Of a stretch of 64,000 bases of DNA, positions 1-13,623 are shown in pieces. Location: assembly GCF_051014445.1 (NCBI RefSeq), contig NC_135134.1, forward strand, positions 3,377,672-3,441,671. Direction: 5' to 3'. The notes below the pieces were generated by a model that ran no database searches, was not told the DNA's origin, and was given only the letters and a program-made list of their open reading frames with translations. The stretch is from Colletes latitarsis (taxonomy: Eukaryota > Arthropoda > Insecta > Hymenoptera > Colletidae). Both the position numbers and the translations under genes were made by a program. The stretch's first letter is position 1. Every line of letters starts with the position of its first letter.

Positions 1-3000
1 TAACGCTGGTTATGGCTGGGTTAGTTCTTGTATTTGCAATCATCTGGCTCGTAGCTTCGCATTTTTCGCCTACTTGTTGTCAAGATCCTGGGCTTTTTCT
101 GGATTGGATCACGTAGTAATGCGGCACCGCACCGTAACAGTCAATTAAACCTGGTTGCGATTAATATTTTGGAGGATAACGCCGGATATGTCTCGGTTAG
201 GTCTGGGATTTGCCCTCATCTGGCTCGTACTTTCGCATTTTTCGCATACGTGTTGGCCAGATCCTGGCCTTTTTCTGGCTTGGCCCACGTAGTAATTAGG
301 TACCACACTGAAACATTCAACTAAACCTGGTTCCGATTAATATTTTAGAGGATAACGCCGGTTATGTCTGTGTTAGTTCTGGTACTTGCCCTCATCTGGC
401 TCGCACTTTCGCATCTATCGCATACTTGATGGCTAGATCCTGGCCTTTTTCTGGTTTGGATCACGTAGTAATGCGGTACCACACCGAAACAGTCAAATAA
501 ACCTGGTTGCGATTAATATTTTAGAGGATAACGCCGGTTATGTCTGGCTTAGGTCTGGGATTTGCCCTCATCTGGCTCGTACCTTTGCATTTTTCACCTA
601 CTTGTTGGCCAGATCCAGGGCTTTTTCGGGTTTGTATCCCGTCGTAATGTGGTACCGCACCGAAGCAGTCAATGAAACCTGGTTGCGATGAATATTTTGG
701 AAGATAACGCTGGTTATGTTTGGGTGAGGTCTGGTATTTGCAATCATCTGGCTCCTACTTCCGCATTTTTCACCTACTTGTTGTCAAGATCCTGGGCTTT
801 TTCTGGTCTGGATCACGTAGTAATGCGGTACCATACCGTAACAGTCAATTAAACCTGGTTGCGATTAATATTTTGGAGGATAACGCCGGTTATGTCTCGG
901 TTAGGTCTGGGATTTGCCCTCATCTGGCTCGTACCTTTGCATTTTTCACCTACTTGTTGTCAAGATCCTGGGCTTTTTCTGGTCTGGATCACGTAGTAAT
1001 GCGGTACCACACCGTAACAGTCAATTAAACCTGGTTGCGATTAATATTTTGGAGGATAACGCCGGTTATGTCTCGGTTAGGTCTGGGATTTGCCCTCATC
1101 TGGCTCGTACCTTTGCATTTTTCGCATACCTGTTGGCCAGATCCTGGCCTTTTTCTGGCTTGGACCACGTAGTAATTAGGTACCACACTGAAACATTCAA
1201 CTAAACCTGGCTCCGATTAATATTTTAGAGGATAACGCCGGTTTTGTCTGGGTTAGTTCTGGTATTTGCCCTCATCTGGCTGGCACTTTCCCATCTATCG
1301 CATACTTGATGGCTAGATCCTGGCCTTTTTCTGGTTTGGATCACGTAGTAATGCGGTACCACATCGAAACAGTCAATTAAACCTGGTTGCGATTAATATT
1401 TTAGAGGATAACGACGGTTATGTCTCGGTTAGGTCTGGGATTTGCCCTGATCTGGCTCCTACTTTCGCATTTTTCGCATACTTGTTGGCCAGATCCTGGC
1501 CTTTTTCTGGCTTGGATCACGTAGTAATGCGGTACCACACCGAAGCAGACAATTAAACCTGGTTGCGATTAATATTTTAGAGGATAACGCCGGTTATGTC
1601 TCGGTTAGGTCTGGGATTTGCCCTCATCTGGCACGCACTTTCGCATCTATCGCATACTTGATGGCTAGATCCTGGCCTTTTTCTGGTCTGTATCACGTAG
1701 TAATGTGGTACCACACTGAAACCGTCAATAAAAGCTGGTTCGGATTAGTATCTTAGAGGATAACGCTGGTTATGGCTGGGTTAGTTCTGGTATTTGCAAT
1801 CATCTGGCTCGCAGATTCGCATTTTTCGCCTACTTGTTGTCAAAATCCTGGGCTTTTTCTGGTTTGGATCACGTAGTAATGCGGCACCGCACCGTAACAG
1901 TCAATTAAACCTGGTTGCGATTAATATTTTGGAGGATAACGCCGGTTATGTCTCGGTTAGGTCTGGGATTTGCCCTCATCTGGCTCGTACCTTTGCATTT
2001 TTCGCCTACTTGTTGTCAAGATCCTGGGCTTTTTCTGGTTCGGATCACGTAGTAATGCGGTACCACACCGAAACAGTCAATTAAACCTGGTTGCGATTAA
2101 TATTTTAGAGGATAACGCCGGTTATGTCTCGGTTAGGTCTGGGATTTGCCCTGATCTGGCTCCTACTTTCGCATTTTTCGCATACTTGTTGGCCAGATCC
2201 TGGCCTTTTTCTGGCTTGGATCACGTAGTAATGCGGTACCACACCGAAGCAGACAATTAAACCTGGTTGCGATTAATATTTTAGAGGATAACGCCGGTTA
2301 TGTCTCGGTTAGGTCTGGGATTTGCCCTCATCTGGCTCGCACTTTCGCATCTATCGCATACTTGATGGCTAGATCCTGGCCTTTTTCTGGTCTGTATCAC
2401 GTAGTACTGTGGTACCACACTGAAACCGTCAATAAAAGCTGGTTCGGATTAGTATCTTAGAGGATAACGCTGGTTATGGCTGGGTTAGTTCTTGTATTTG
2501 CAATCATCTGGCTCGCAGCTTCGCAGTTTTCGCCTACTTGTTGTCAAGATCCTGGGCTTTTTCTGGTTTGGATCACGTAGTAATGCGGCACCGCACCGTA
2601 ACAGTCAATTAAACCTGGTTGCGATTAATATTTTGGAGGGTAACGCCGGTTATGTCTCGGTTAGGTCTGGGATTTGCCCTCATCTGGCTCGTACCTTTGC
2701 ATTTTTCGCCTACTTGTTGTCAAGATCCTGGCCTTTTTCTGGCTTGGACCACGTACTAATGTGGTACCACACTGAAACAGTCAAATAAACCTGGTTCCGA
2801 TTAATATTTTAGACGATAACGCCGGCTATGTCTGGGATAGGTCTGGTATTTGCCCTCATCTGGCTCGTACTTTCGCATTTTTCGCATACTTGTTGGCCAG
2901 ATCCTGGCCTTTTTCTGGCTTGGACCACGTAGTAATTAGGTACCACACTGAAACATTCAACTAAACCTGGCTCCGATTAATATTTTAGAGGATAACGCTG

Positions 3001-3519
3001 GTTATGTCTGGGTTAGTTCCGGTATTTGCCCTCATCTGGCTCGCACTTTCGCATCTATCGCATACATGATGGCTAGATCCTGGCCTTTTTCTGGTTTGGA
3101 TCACGTAGTAATGCGGTACCACACCGAAACAGTCAATTAGACCTGGTTGCGATTAATATTTTAGAGGATAACGCCGGTTATGTCTCGGTTAGATCTGGGA
3201 TTTGCCCTCATCTGGCTCGCACTTTCGCATTTTTCGCATACTTGTTGGCCAGATCCTGGCCTTTTTCTGGCTTGGACCACGTACTAATGTGGTACCACAC
3301 TGAAACAGTCAAATAAACCTGGTTCCGATTAATATTTTAGACGATAACGCCGGCTATGTCTGGGATAGGTCTGGTATTTGCCCTCATCTGGCTCGTACTT
3401 TCGCATTTTTCGCATACTTCCTGCCAGATCCTGGCCTTTTTCTGGTCTGTATTACGTAGTAATGTGGTACCACACTGAAACCGTCAATAAAAGCTGGTTC
3501 GGATTAGTATCTTAGAGGA
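1..3519 (+). repeat. 20-mer higher-order repeat, copy A1
   Basis: The 3,519 bp from position 1 match the sequence restarting at 3520, and both begin TAACGCTGGTTATGGCTGGG. The unit equals 20 monomers minus one base. Differences between copies are sparse except in a cluster at about 180-500 (for example GTCTGTGTTAGTTCTGG at 346 against a GTGTGTCTGGG variant in copy 2), which suggests local gene conversion. The left end coincides with the window edge, so earlier copies may exist outside. Confidence 0.9.
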
Positions 3520-6500
3520 TAACGCTGGTTATGGCTGGGTTAGTTCTTGTATTTGCAATCATCTGGCTCGTAGCTTCGCATTTTTCGCCTACTTGTTGTC
3601 AAGATCCTGGGCTTTTTCTGGATTGGATCACGTAGTAATGCGGCACCGCACCGTAACAGTCAATTAAACCTGGTTGCGATTAATATTTTGGAGGATAACG
3701 CCGGTTATGTCTCGGTTAGGTCTGGGATTTGCCCTCATCTGGCTCGTACTTTCGCATTTTTCGCATACTTGTTGGCCAGATCCTGGCCTTTTTCTGGCTT
3801 GGACCACGTAGTAATTAGGCACCACACTGAAACATTCAACTAAACCTGGTTCCGATTAATATTTTAGAGGATAACGCCGGGTGTGTCTGGGTTAGTTCTG
3901 GTATTTGCCCTCATCTGGCTCGCACTTTCTCATCTATCGCATACTTGATGGCTAGGTCCTGGCCTTTTACTGGTTTGTATCTCGTAGTAATGCGGTACCA
4001 CACCGAAACTGTCAATTAAACCTGGTTGCGATTAATATTTTAGAGGATAACGCCGGTTATGTCTGGCTTAGGTCTGGGATTTGCCCTCATCTGGCTCGTA
4101 CCTTTGCATTTTTCACCTACTTGTTGGCCAGATCCAGGGCTTTTTCGGGTTTGTATCCCGTCGTAATGTGGTACCGCACCGAAGCAGTCAATGAAACCTG
4201 GTTGCGATGAATATTTTGGAAGATAACGCTGGTTATGTTTGGGTGAGGTCTGGTATTTGCAATCATCTGGCTCCTACTTCCGCATTTTTCACCTACTTGT
4301 TGTCAAGATCCTGGGCTTTTTCTGGTCTGGATCACGTAGTAATGCGGTACCATACCGTAACAGTCAATTAAACCTGGTTGCGATTAATATTTTGGAGGAT
4401 AACGCCGGTTATGTCTCGGTTAGGTCTGGGATTTGCCCTCATCTGGCTCGTACCTTTGCATTTTTCACCTACTTGTTGTCAAGATCCTGGGCTTTTTCTG
4501 GTCTGGATCACGTAGTAATGCGGTACCACACCGTAACAGTCAATTAAACCTGGTTGCGATTAATATTTTGGAGGATAACGCCGGTTATGTCTCGGTTAGG
4601 TCTGGGATTTGCCCTCATCTGGCTCGTACCTTTGCATTTTTCGCATACCTGTTGGCCAGATCCTGGCCTTTTTCTGGCTTGGACCACGTAGTAATTAGGT
4701 ACCACACTGAAACATTCAACTAAACCTGGCTCCGATTAATATTTTAGAGGATAACGCCGGTTATGTCTGGGTTAGTTCTGGTATTTGCCCTCATCTGGCT
4801 GGCACTTTCCCATCTATCGCATACTTGATGGCTAGATCCTGGCCTTTTTCTGGTTTGGATCACGTAGTAATGCGGTACCACATCGAAACAGTCAATTAAA
4901 CCTGGTTGCGATTAATATTTTAGAGGATAACGCCGGTTATGTCTCGGTTAGGTCTGGGATTTGCCCTGATCTGGCTCCTACTTTCGCATTTTTCGCATAC
5001 TTGTTGGCCAGATCCTGGCCTTTTTCTGGCTTGGATCACGTAGTAATGCGGTACCACACCGAAGCAGACAATTAAACCTGGTTGCGATTAATATTTTAGA
5101 GGATAACGCCGGTTATGTCTCGGTTAGGTCTGGGATTTGCCCTCATCTGGCACGCACTTTCGCATCTATCGCATACTTGATGGCTAGATCCTGGCCTTTT
5201 TCTGGTCTGTATCACGTAGTAATGTGGTACCACACTGAAACCGTCAATAAAAGCTGGTTCGGATTAGTATCTTAGAGGATAACGCTGGTTATGGCTGGGT
5301 TAGTTCTGGTATTTGCCCTGATCTGGCTCCTACTTTCGCATTTTTCGCATACTTGTTGGCCAGATCCTGGCCTTTTTCTGGCTTGGATCACGTAGTAATG
5401 CGGTACCACACCGAAGCAGACAATTAAACCTGGTTGCGATTAATATTTTAGAGGATAACGCCGGTTATGTCTCGGTTAGGTCTGGGATTTGCCCTCATCT
5501 GGCTCGCACTTTCGCATCTATCGCATACTTGATGGCTAGATCCTGGCCTTTTTCTGGTCTGTATCACGTAGTACTGTGGTACCACACTGAAACCGTCAAT
5601 AAAAGCTGGTTCGGATTAGTATCTTAGAGGATAACGCTGGTTATGGCTGGGTTAGTTCTTGTATTTGCAATCATCTGGCTCGCAGCTTCGCATTTTTCGC
5701 CTACTTGTTGTCAAGATCCTGGGCTTTTTCTAGTTTGGATCACGTAGTAATGCGGCACCGCACCGTAACAGTCAATTAAACCTGGTTGCGATTAATATTT
5801 TGGAGGGTAACGCCGGTTATGTCTCGGTTAGGTCTGGGATTTGCCCTCATCTGGCTCGTACCTTTGCATTTTTCGCCTACTTGTTGTCAAGATCCTGGCC
5901 TTTTTCTGGCTTGGACCACGTACTAATGTGGTACCACACTGAAACAGTCAAATAAACCTGGTTCCGATTAATATTTTAGACGATAACGCCGGCTATGTCT
6001 GGGATAGGTCTGGTATTTGCCCTCATCTGGCTCGTACTTTCGCATTTTTCGCATACTTGTTGGCCAGATCCTGGCCTTTTTCTGGCTTGGACCACGTAGT
6101 AATTAGGTACCACACTGAAACATTCAACTAAACCTGGCTCCGATTAATATTTTAGAGGATAACGCTGGTTATGTCTGGGTTAGTTCCGGTATTTGCCCTC
6201 ATCTGGCTCGCACTTTCGCATCTATCGCATACATGATGGCTAGATCCTGGCCTTTTTCTGGTTTGGATCACGTAGTAATGCGGTACCACACCGAAACAGT
6301 CAATTAGACCTGGTTGCGATTAATATTTTAGAGGATAACGCCGGTTATGTCTCGGTTAGATCTGGGATTTGCCCTCATCTGGCTCGCACTTTCGCATTTT
6401 TCGCATACTTGTTGGCCAGATCCTGGCCTTTTTCTGGCTTGGACCACGTACTAATGTGGTACCACACTGAAACAGTCAAATAAACCTGGTTCCGATTAAT

Positions 6501-6687
6501 ATTTTAGACGATAACGCCGGCTATGTCTGGGATAGGTCTGGTATTTGCCCTCATCTGGCTCGTACTTTCGCATTTTTCGCATACTTCCTGCCAGATCCTG
6601 GCCTTTTTCTGGTCTGTATTACGTAGTAATGTGGTACCACACTGAAACCGTCAATAAAAGCTGGTTCGGATTAGTATCTTAGAGGAT
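3520..6687 (+). repeat. 18-monomer deletion variant of the 20-mer HOR, copy A2
   Basis: Follows A1 directly. The offset to A1 is 3,519 bp up to about 5310 and 3,168 bp (18 monomers) after it, so two monomers (352 bp) are missing. The junction lies inside the conserved GTATTTGC stretch near 5310-5319. A monomer that starts like the one at 1761 (TGGCTGGGTTAGTTCTGG) continues like the one at 2142 (CCTGATCTGGCTCCTAC). Phase is preserved, which fits homologous unequal exchange rather than random deletion. Confidence 0.88.
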
Positions 6688-9327
6688 AACGCTGGTTATG
6701 TCTCGGTTAGGTCTGGGATTTGCCCTCATCTGGCTCGTTCTTTCGCATTTTTCACATACTTGTTGGCCAGATCCTGGCCTTTTTCTGGCTTGGACCACGT
6801 AGTAATTAGGTACCACACTGACACATTCAACTAAACCTGGTTCCGGTTAATATTTTAGAGGATAACGCCGGTTATGTCTGGGTTAGTTCTGGTATTTGCC
6901 CTCATCTGGCTCGCACTTTCGCATCTATCGCATACTTGATGGCTAGATCCTGGCCTTTTTCTGGTGTGGATCACGTAGTAATGCGGTACCACACTGAAAC
7001 AGTCAATTAAACCTGGTTGCGATTAATATTTTAGAGGATAACGCCGGTTATGTATCGGTTAGGTCTGGGATTTGCCCTGATCTGGCTTCGACTTTCGCAT
7101 TTTTCGCATACTTGTTGGCCAGATCCTGGCCTTTTTCTGGCTTTGATCACGTAGTAATGCGGTACCATACCGAAACAGACAATTAAACCTGGTTGCGATT
7201 AATATTTTAGAGGATAACGCCGGTTATGTCTCGGTTAGGTCTGCGATTTGCCCTCATCTGGCTCGCACTTTCGCATCTATCGCATACTTGATGGCTAGAT
7301 CCTGGCCTTTTTCTGGTTTGGATCACGTAGTAATGCGGTACCACACCGAAACAGCCAATTAAACCTGGTTGCGATTAATATTTTAGAGGATAACGCCGGT
7401 TATGGCCGGGTTAGTTCTGGTATTTACAATCATCTGGCTCGTAGCTTCGCATTTTTCGCCTACTTGTTGTCAAGATCCTGGGCTTTTTCTGGTTTGGATC
7501 ACGTAGTAATGCGGCACCGCACCGTAACAGTCAATTAAACCTGGTTGCGATTAATATTTTGGAGGATAACGCCGGTTATGTCTCGGTTAGGTCTGGGATT
7601 TGCCCTGATCTGGCTCCTACTTTCGCATTTTTCGCATACCTGTTGGCCAGATCCTGGCCTTTTTCTGGCTTGGACCACGTAGTAATTAGGTACCACACTG
7701 AAACATTCAACTAAACCTGGTTCCGATTAATATTTTAGAGGATAACGCCGGTTATGTCTGTGTTAGTTCTGGTATTTGCCTTCATCTGGCTCGCACTTTC
7801 GCATCTATCGCATACTTGATGGCTAGATCCTTGCCTTTTTCTGGTTTGGATCACGTAGTAATGCGGTACCACACCGAAACAGTCAATTAAACCTGGTTGC
7901 GATAAATATTTTAGAGGATAACGCCGGTTATGTCTCGGTTAGGTCTGGGATTTGCCCTGATCTGGCTCCTACTTTCGCATTTTTCGCATACTTGTTGGCC
8001 AGATCCTGGCCTTTTTCTGGCTTGGATCACGTAGTAATGTGGTACCACACCGACACAGTCGATTAAACCCGGTTCCGATTAATATTTTATAGGATAACGC
8101 CGGTTATGTCTGGGTTAGTTCTGGTATTTGCCCTCATCTGGCTCGCACTTTCGCATCTGTCGCATACTTGGTGGCTAGATCCTGGCCTTTTTCTGGTTTG
8201 AATCACGTAGTAATGCGGTACCACACCGAAACAGTCAATTAAACCTGGTTGCGATTAATTTTAGAGGATAACGCCGGTTATGTCTCGGTTAGGTCTGGGA
8301 TTTGCCCTCATCTGGCTCGCACTTTCGCATTTTTCGCATACTTGTTGGCCAGATCCTGGCCTTTTTCTGGCTTGGACCACGTAGTAATTAGGTACCACAC
8401 TGAAACGTTCAACTAAACCTGGTTCCGATTAATATTTTTGAGGATAACGCCGGTTATGTCTGGGTTAGTTCTGGTATTTGCCCTCATCTGGCTCGCACTT
8501 TGGCATCTATCGCATACTTGATGGCTAGGTCCTGGCCTTTTTCTGGTTTGGATCACGTAGTAATGCGGTACCACACCGAAACAGTCAATTAAACCTGGTT
8601 GCGATTAATATTTTAGAGGATAACGCCGGTTATGTCTCGGTTAGGTCTGGGATTTGCCCTCACCTGGCTCGCACTGTCGCATTTTTCGCATACTTGTTGG
8701 CCAGATCCTGGCCTTTTTCTGGCTTGGACCACGTAGTAATAAGGTACCACACTGAAACATTCAACTAAACCTGGTTGCGATTAATATTTTAGAGGATAAC
8801 GCCGGTTATGTCTGGGTTAGTTCCGGTATTTGCCCTCATCTGGCTCGCACTTTCGCATCTATCGCATACTTGATGGCTAGATCCTGGCCTTTTTCTGGTT
8901 TGGATCACGTAGTAATGCGGTACCACACCGAAACAGTCAATTAGACCTGGTTGCGATTAATATTTTAGAGGATAACGCCGGTTTTGTCTCGGTTAGATCT
9001 GGGATTTGCCCTCATCTGGCTCGCACTTTCGCATTTTTCGCATACTTGTTGGCCAGATCCTGGCCTTTTTCTGGCTTGGACCACGTACTAATGTGGTACC
9101 ACACTGAAACAGTCAAATAAACCTGGTTCCGATTAATATTTTAGACGATAACGCCGGCTATGTCTGGGATAGGTCTGGTATTTGCCCTCATCTGGCTCGT
9201 ACTTTCGCATTTTTCGCATACTTGCTGGCCAGATCCTGGCCTTTTTCTGGTCTGTATTACGTAGTAATGTGGTACCACACTGAAACCGTCAATAAAAGCT
9301 GGTTCGGATTAGTATCTTAGAGGATAA
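6688..9327 (+). repeat. 15-mer higher-order repeat, copy B1
   Basis: A 2,640-bp unit (15 times 176) whose start, TAACGCTGGTTATGTCTCGG followed by a TTTTTCACATAC variant, recurs at 9328. Its last three monomers (about 8811-9327) are the same variant series that ends A1 (about 3005-3519) and A2 (about 6173-6687), marked by GGGTTAGTTCCGG and CAGTCAATTAGACC. The B unit is therefore a mosaic sharing its tail with A. It contains a monomer with a 2-bp deletion (GATTAATTTTAGAGG near 8256). Confidence 0.85.
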
Positions 9328-10923
9328 CGCTGGTTATGTCTCGGTTAGGTCTGGGATTTGCCCTCATCTGGCTCGTACTTTCGCATTTTTCACATACTTG
9401 TTGGCCAGATCCTGGCCTTTTTCTGGCTTGGACCACGTAGTAATTAGGTACCACACTGACACATTCAACTAAACCTGGTTCCGGTTAATATTTTAGAGGA
9501 TAACGCCGGTTATGTCTGGGTTAGTTCTGGTATTTGCCCTCATCTGGCTCGCACTTTCGCATCTATCGCATACTTGATGGCTAGATCCTGGCCTTTTTCT
9601 GGTGTGGATCACGTAGTAATGCGGTACCACACCGAAACAGACAATTAAACCTGGTTGCGATTAATATTTTAGAGGATAACGCCGGTTATGTCTCGGTTAG
9701 GTCTGCGATTTGCCCTCATCTGGCTCGCACTTTCGCATCTATCGCATACTTGATGGCTAGATCCTGGCCTTTTTCTGATTTGGATCACGTAGTAATGCGG
9801 TACCACACCGAAACAGCCAATTAAACCTGGTTGCGATTAATATTTTAGAGGATAACGCCGGTTATGGCCGGGTTAGTTCTGGTATTTACAATCATCTGGC
9901 TCGTAGCTTCGCATTTTTCGCCTACTTGTTGTCAAGATCCTGGGCTTTTTCTGGTTTGGATCACGTAGTAATGCGGCACCGCACCGTAACAGTCAATTAA
10001 ACCTGGTTGCGATTAATATTTTGGAGGATAACGCCGGTTATGTCTCGGTTAGGTCTGGGATTTGCCCTGATCTGGCTCCTACTTTCGCATTTTTCGCATA
10101 CTTGTTGGCCAGATCCTGGCCTTTTTCTGGCTTGGATCACGTAGTAATGTGGTACCACACCGACACAGTCGATTAAACCCTGTTCCGATTAATATTTTAT
10201 AGGATAACGCCGGTTATGTCTGGGTTAGTTCTGGTATTTGCCCTCATCTGGCTCGCACTTTCGCATCTGTCGCATACTTGGTGGCTAGATCCTGGCCTTT
10301 TTCTGGTTTGAATCACGTAGTAATGCGGTACCACACCGAAACAGTCAATTAAACCTGGTTGCGATTAATTTTAGAGGATAACGCCGGTTATGTCTCGGTT
10401 AGGCCTGGGATTTGCCCTCATCTGGCTCGCACTTTCGCATTTTTCGCATACTTGTTGGCCAGATCCTGGCCATTTTCTGGCTTGGACCACGTAGTAATTA
10501 GGTACCACACTGAAACGTTCAACTAAACCTGGTTCCGATTAATATTTTTGAGGATAACGCCGGTTATGTCTGGGTTAGTTCTGGTATTTGCCCTCATCTG
10601 GCTCGCACTTTGGCATCTATCGCATACTTGATGGCTAGGTCCTGGCCTTTTTCTGGTTTGGATCACGTAGTAATGCGGTACCACACCGAAACAGTCAATT
10701 AAACCTGGTTGCGATTAATATTTTAGAGGATAACGCCGGTTATGTCTCGGTTAGGTCTGGGATTTGCCCTCACCTGGCTCGCACTCTCGCATTTTTCGCA
10801 TACTTGTTGGCCAGATCCTGGCCTTTTTCTGGCTTGGACCACGTAGTAATAAGGTACCACACTGAAACATTCAACTAAACCTGGTTGCGATTAATATTTT
10901 AGAGGATAACGCCGGTTATGTCT
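9328..10923 (+). repeat. Shortened 15-mer HOR copy B2
   Basis: Repeats B1 with two internal losses. The offset to B1 falls from 2,640 to 2,464 near 9610 (one monomer) and then to about 2,112 near 10110 (two more monomers). Diagnostic variants are shared with B1: TATGGCCGGGTTAG, CGACACAGTCGATTAAACCC, the 2-bp-deleted GATTAATTTTAG near 10368, and GTAATAAGGTACC near 10847. Similarity stops at about 10920, where the next monomer carries TCTCGG instead of TCTGGGTTAGTTCCGG. Confidence 0.82.
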
Positions 10924-11869
10924 CGGTTAGGTCTGGTATTTGCCCTCATCTGGCTCGCACTTTCGCATGTATCGCATACTTGATGGCTAGATCCTTGCCT
11001 TTTTCTGGTTTGGATCACGTAGTAATGCGGTACCACACCGAAACAGTCAATTAAACCTGGTTGCGATAAATATTTTAGAGGATAACGCCGGTTATGTCTG
11101 GGATAGGTCTGGTATTTGCCCTCATCTGGCTCGTACTTTCGCATTTTTCGCATACTTGCTGGCTAGATCCTGGCCTTTTTCTGGTTTGGATCACGTAGTA
11201 ATGCGGTACCACACCGAAACAGTCAAATAAACCTGGTTCCGATTAATATTTTAGAGGATAACGCCGGCTATAACTGGGATAGGTCTGGTATTTGCAATCA
11301 TCTGGCTCGTAGCTTCGCATTTTTCGCCTACTTGTTGTCAAGATCCTGGGCTTTTTCTGGTTTGGATCACGTAGTAATGCGGCACCGCACCGTAACAGTC
11401 AATTAAACCTGGTTGCGATTAATATTTTGGAGGATAACGCCGGTTATGTCTCGGTTAGGTCTGGGATTTGCCCTCATCTGGCTCGTACTTTCGCATTTTT
11501 CGCATACTTGTTGGCCAGATCCTGGCCTTTTTCTGGCTTGGACCACGTAGTAATTAGGCACCACACTGAAACATTCAACTAAACCTGGTTCCGATTAATA
11601 TTTTAGAGGATAACGCCGGGTATGTCTGGGTTAGTTCTGGTATTTGCCCTCATCTGGCTCGCACTTTCTCATCTATCGCATACTTGATGGCTAGATCCTG
11701 GCCTTTTTCTGGTTTGGATCTCGTAGTAATGCGGTACCACACCGAAACAGTCAATTAAACCTGGTTGCGATTAATGTTTTAGAGGATAACGCCGGTTATG
11801 TCTGGCTTAGGTCTGGGATTTGCCCTCATCTGGCTCGTACTTTCGCATTGCTCGTATACTTGTTGGCCA

Positions 11870-13342
11870 GATCCAGGGCTTTTTCGGGTTTGTATCCCGT
11901 CGTAATGTGGTACCGCACCGAAGCAGTCAATGAAACCTGGTTGCGATGAATATTTTGGAGGATAACGCTGGTTATGTTTGGGTGAGGTCTGGTATTTGCA
12001 ATCATGTGGCTCCTACTTCCGCATTTTTCACCTACTTGTTCTCAAGATCCTGGGCTTTTTCTGGTCTGGATCACGTAGTGATGCGGTACCACACCGTAAC
12101 AGTCAATTAAACCTGGTTGCGATTAATATTTTGGAGGATAACGCCGGTTATGTCTCGGTTAGGTCTGGGATTTGCCCTCATCTGGCTCGTACCTTTGCAT
12201 TTTTCACCTACTTGTTGTCAAGATCCTGGGCTTTTTCTGGTCTGGATCACGTAGTAATGCGGTACCACACCGTAACAGTCAATTAAACCTGGTTGCGATT
12301 AATATTTTGGAGGATAACGCCGGTTATGTCTCGGTTAGGTCTGGGATTTGCCCTCATCTGGCTCGTACCTTTGCATTTTTCGCATACCTGTTGGCCATGT
12401 CCTGGCCTTTTTCTGGCTTGGACCACGTAGTAATTAGGTACCACACTGAAACATTCAACTAAACCTGGCTCCGATTAATATTTTAGAGGATAACGCCGGT
12501 TATGTCTGGGTTAGTTCTGGTATTTGCCCTCATCTGGCTTGCACTTTCGCATCTATCGCATACTTGATGGCCAGATCCAGGGCTTTTTCGGGTTTGTATC
12601 CCGTCGTAATGTGGTACCGCACCGAAGCAGTCAATTAAACCTGGTTGCGATTAATATTTTGGAGGATAACGCCGGTTATGTCTCGGTTAGGTCTGGGATT
12701 TGCCCTCATCTGGCTCGTACCTTTGCATTTTTCACCTACTTGTTGTCAAGATCCTGGGCTTTTTCTGGTCTGGATCACGTAGTAATGCGGTACCACACCG
12801 TAACAGTCAATTAAACCTGGTTGCGATTAATATTTTGGAGGATAACGCCGGTTATGTCTCGGTTAGGTCTGGGATTTGCCCTCATCTGGCTCGTACCTTT
12901 GCATTTTTCGCATACCTGTTGGCCAGATCCTGGCCTTTTTCTGGCTTGGACCACGTAGTAATTAGGTACCACACTGAAACATTCAACTAAACCTGGCTCC
13001 GATTAATATTTTGGAGGATAACGCCGGTTATGTCTCGGTTAGGTCTGGGATTTGCCCTCATCTGGCTCGTACCTTTGCATTTTTCACCTACTTGTTGTCA
13101 AGATCCTGGGCTTTTTCTGGTCTGGATCACGTAGTGATGCGGTACCACACCGTAACAGTCAATTAAACCTGGTTGCGATTAATATTTTGGAGGATAACGC
13201 CGGTTATGTCTCGGTTAGGTCTAGGATTTGCCCTCATCTGGCTCGTGCCTTTGCATTTTTCGCATACCTGTTGGCCAGATTCTGGCCTTTTTCTGGCTTG
13301 GACCACGTAGTAATTAGGTGCCACACTGAAACATTCAACTAA
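11870..13342 (+). repeat. Relocated A-type block with local 3-mer and 2-mer tandem expansion
   Basis: From about 11870 to 12490 the sequence follows about 613-1240 of copy A1 (offset near 11,258 bp, 64 monomers). The same short variant series then recurs at spacings of 528 bp (12172 to 12700) and 352 bp (12700 to 13052). This indicates small-scale tandem amplification of two- and three-monomer units. No other feature lies here. Confidence 0.75.
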
Positions 13343-13623
13343 ACCTGGTTCCGATTAATGTTTTAGAGGATAACGCCGGTTATGTCTGGGTTAGTTCTGG
13401 TATTTGCCCTCATCTGGCTCGTACTTTCGCATTTTTCGCATACTTGGTGGCTAGATCCTGGCCTTTTTCTGGTTTGGATCACGTAGTAATGCGGTACCAC
13501 ACTGAAACCGTCAATAAAAGCTGGTTCGAATTAGTATCTTAGAGGATAACGCTGGTTATGGCTGGGTTAGTTCTGGTATTTGCAATCATCTGGCTCGCAC
13601 TTTCGCATCTATCGCATACTTGA

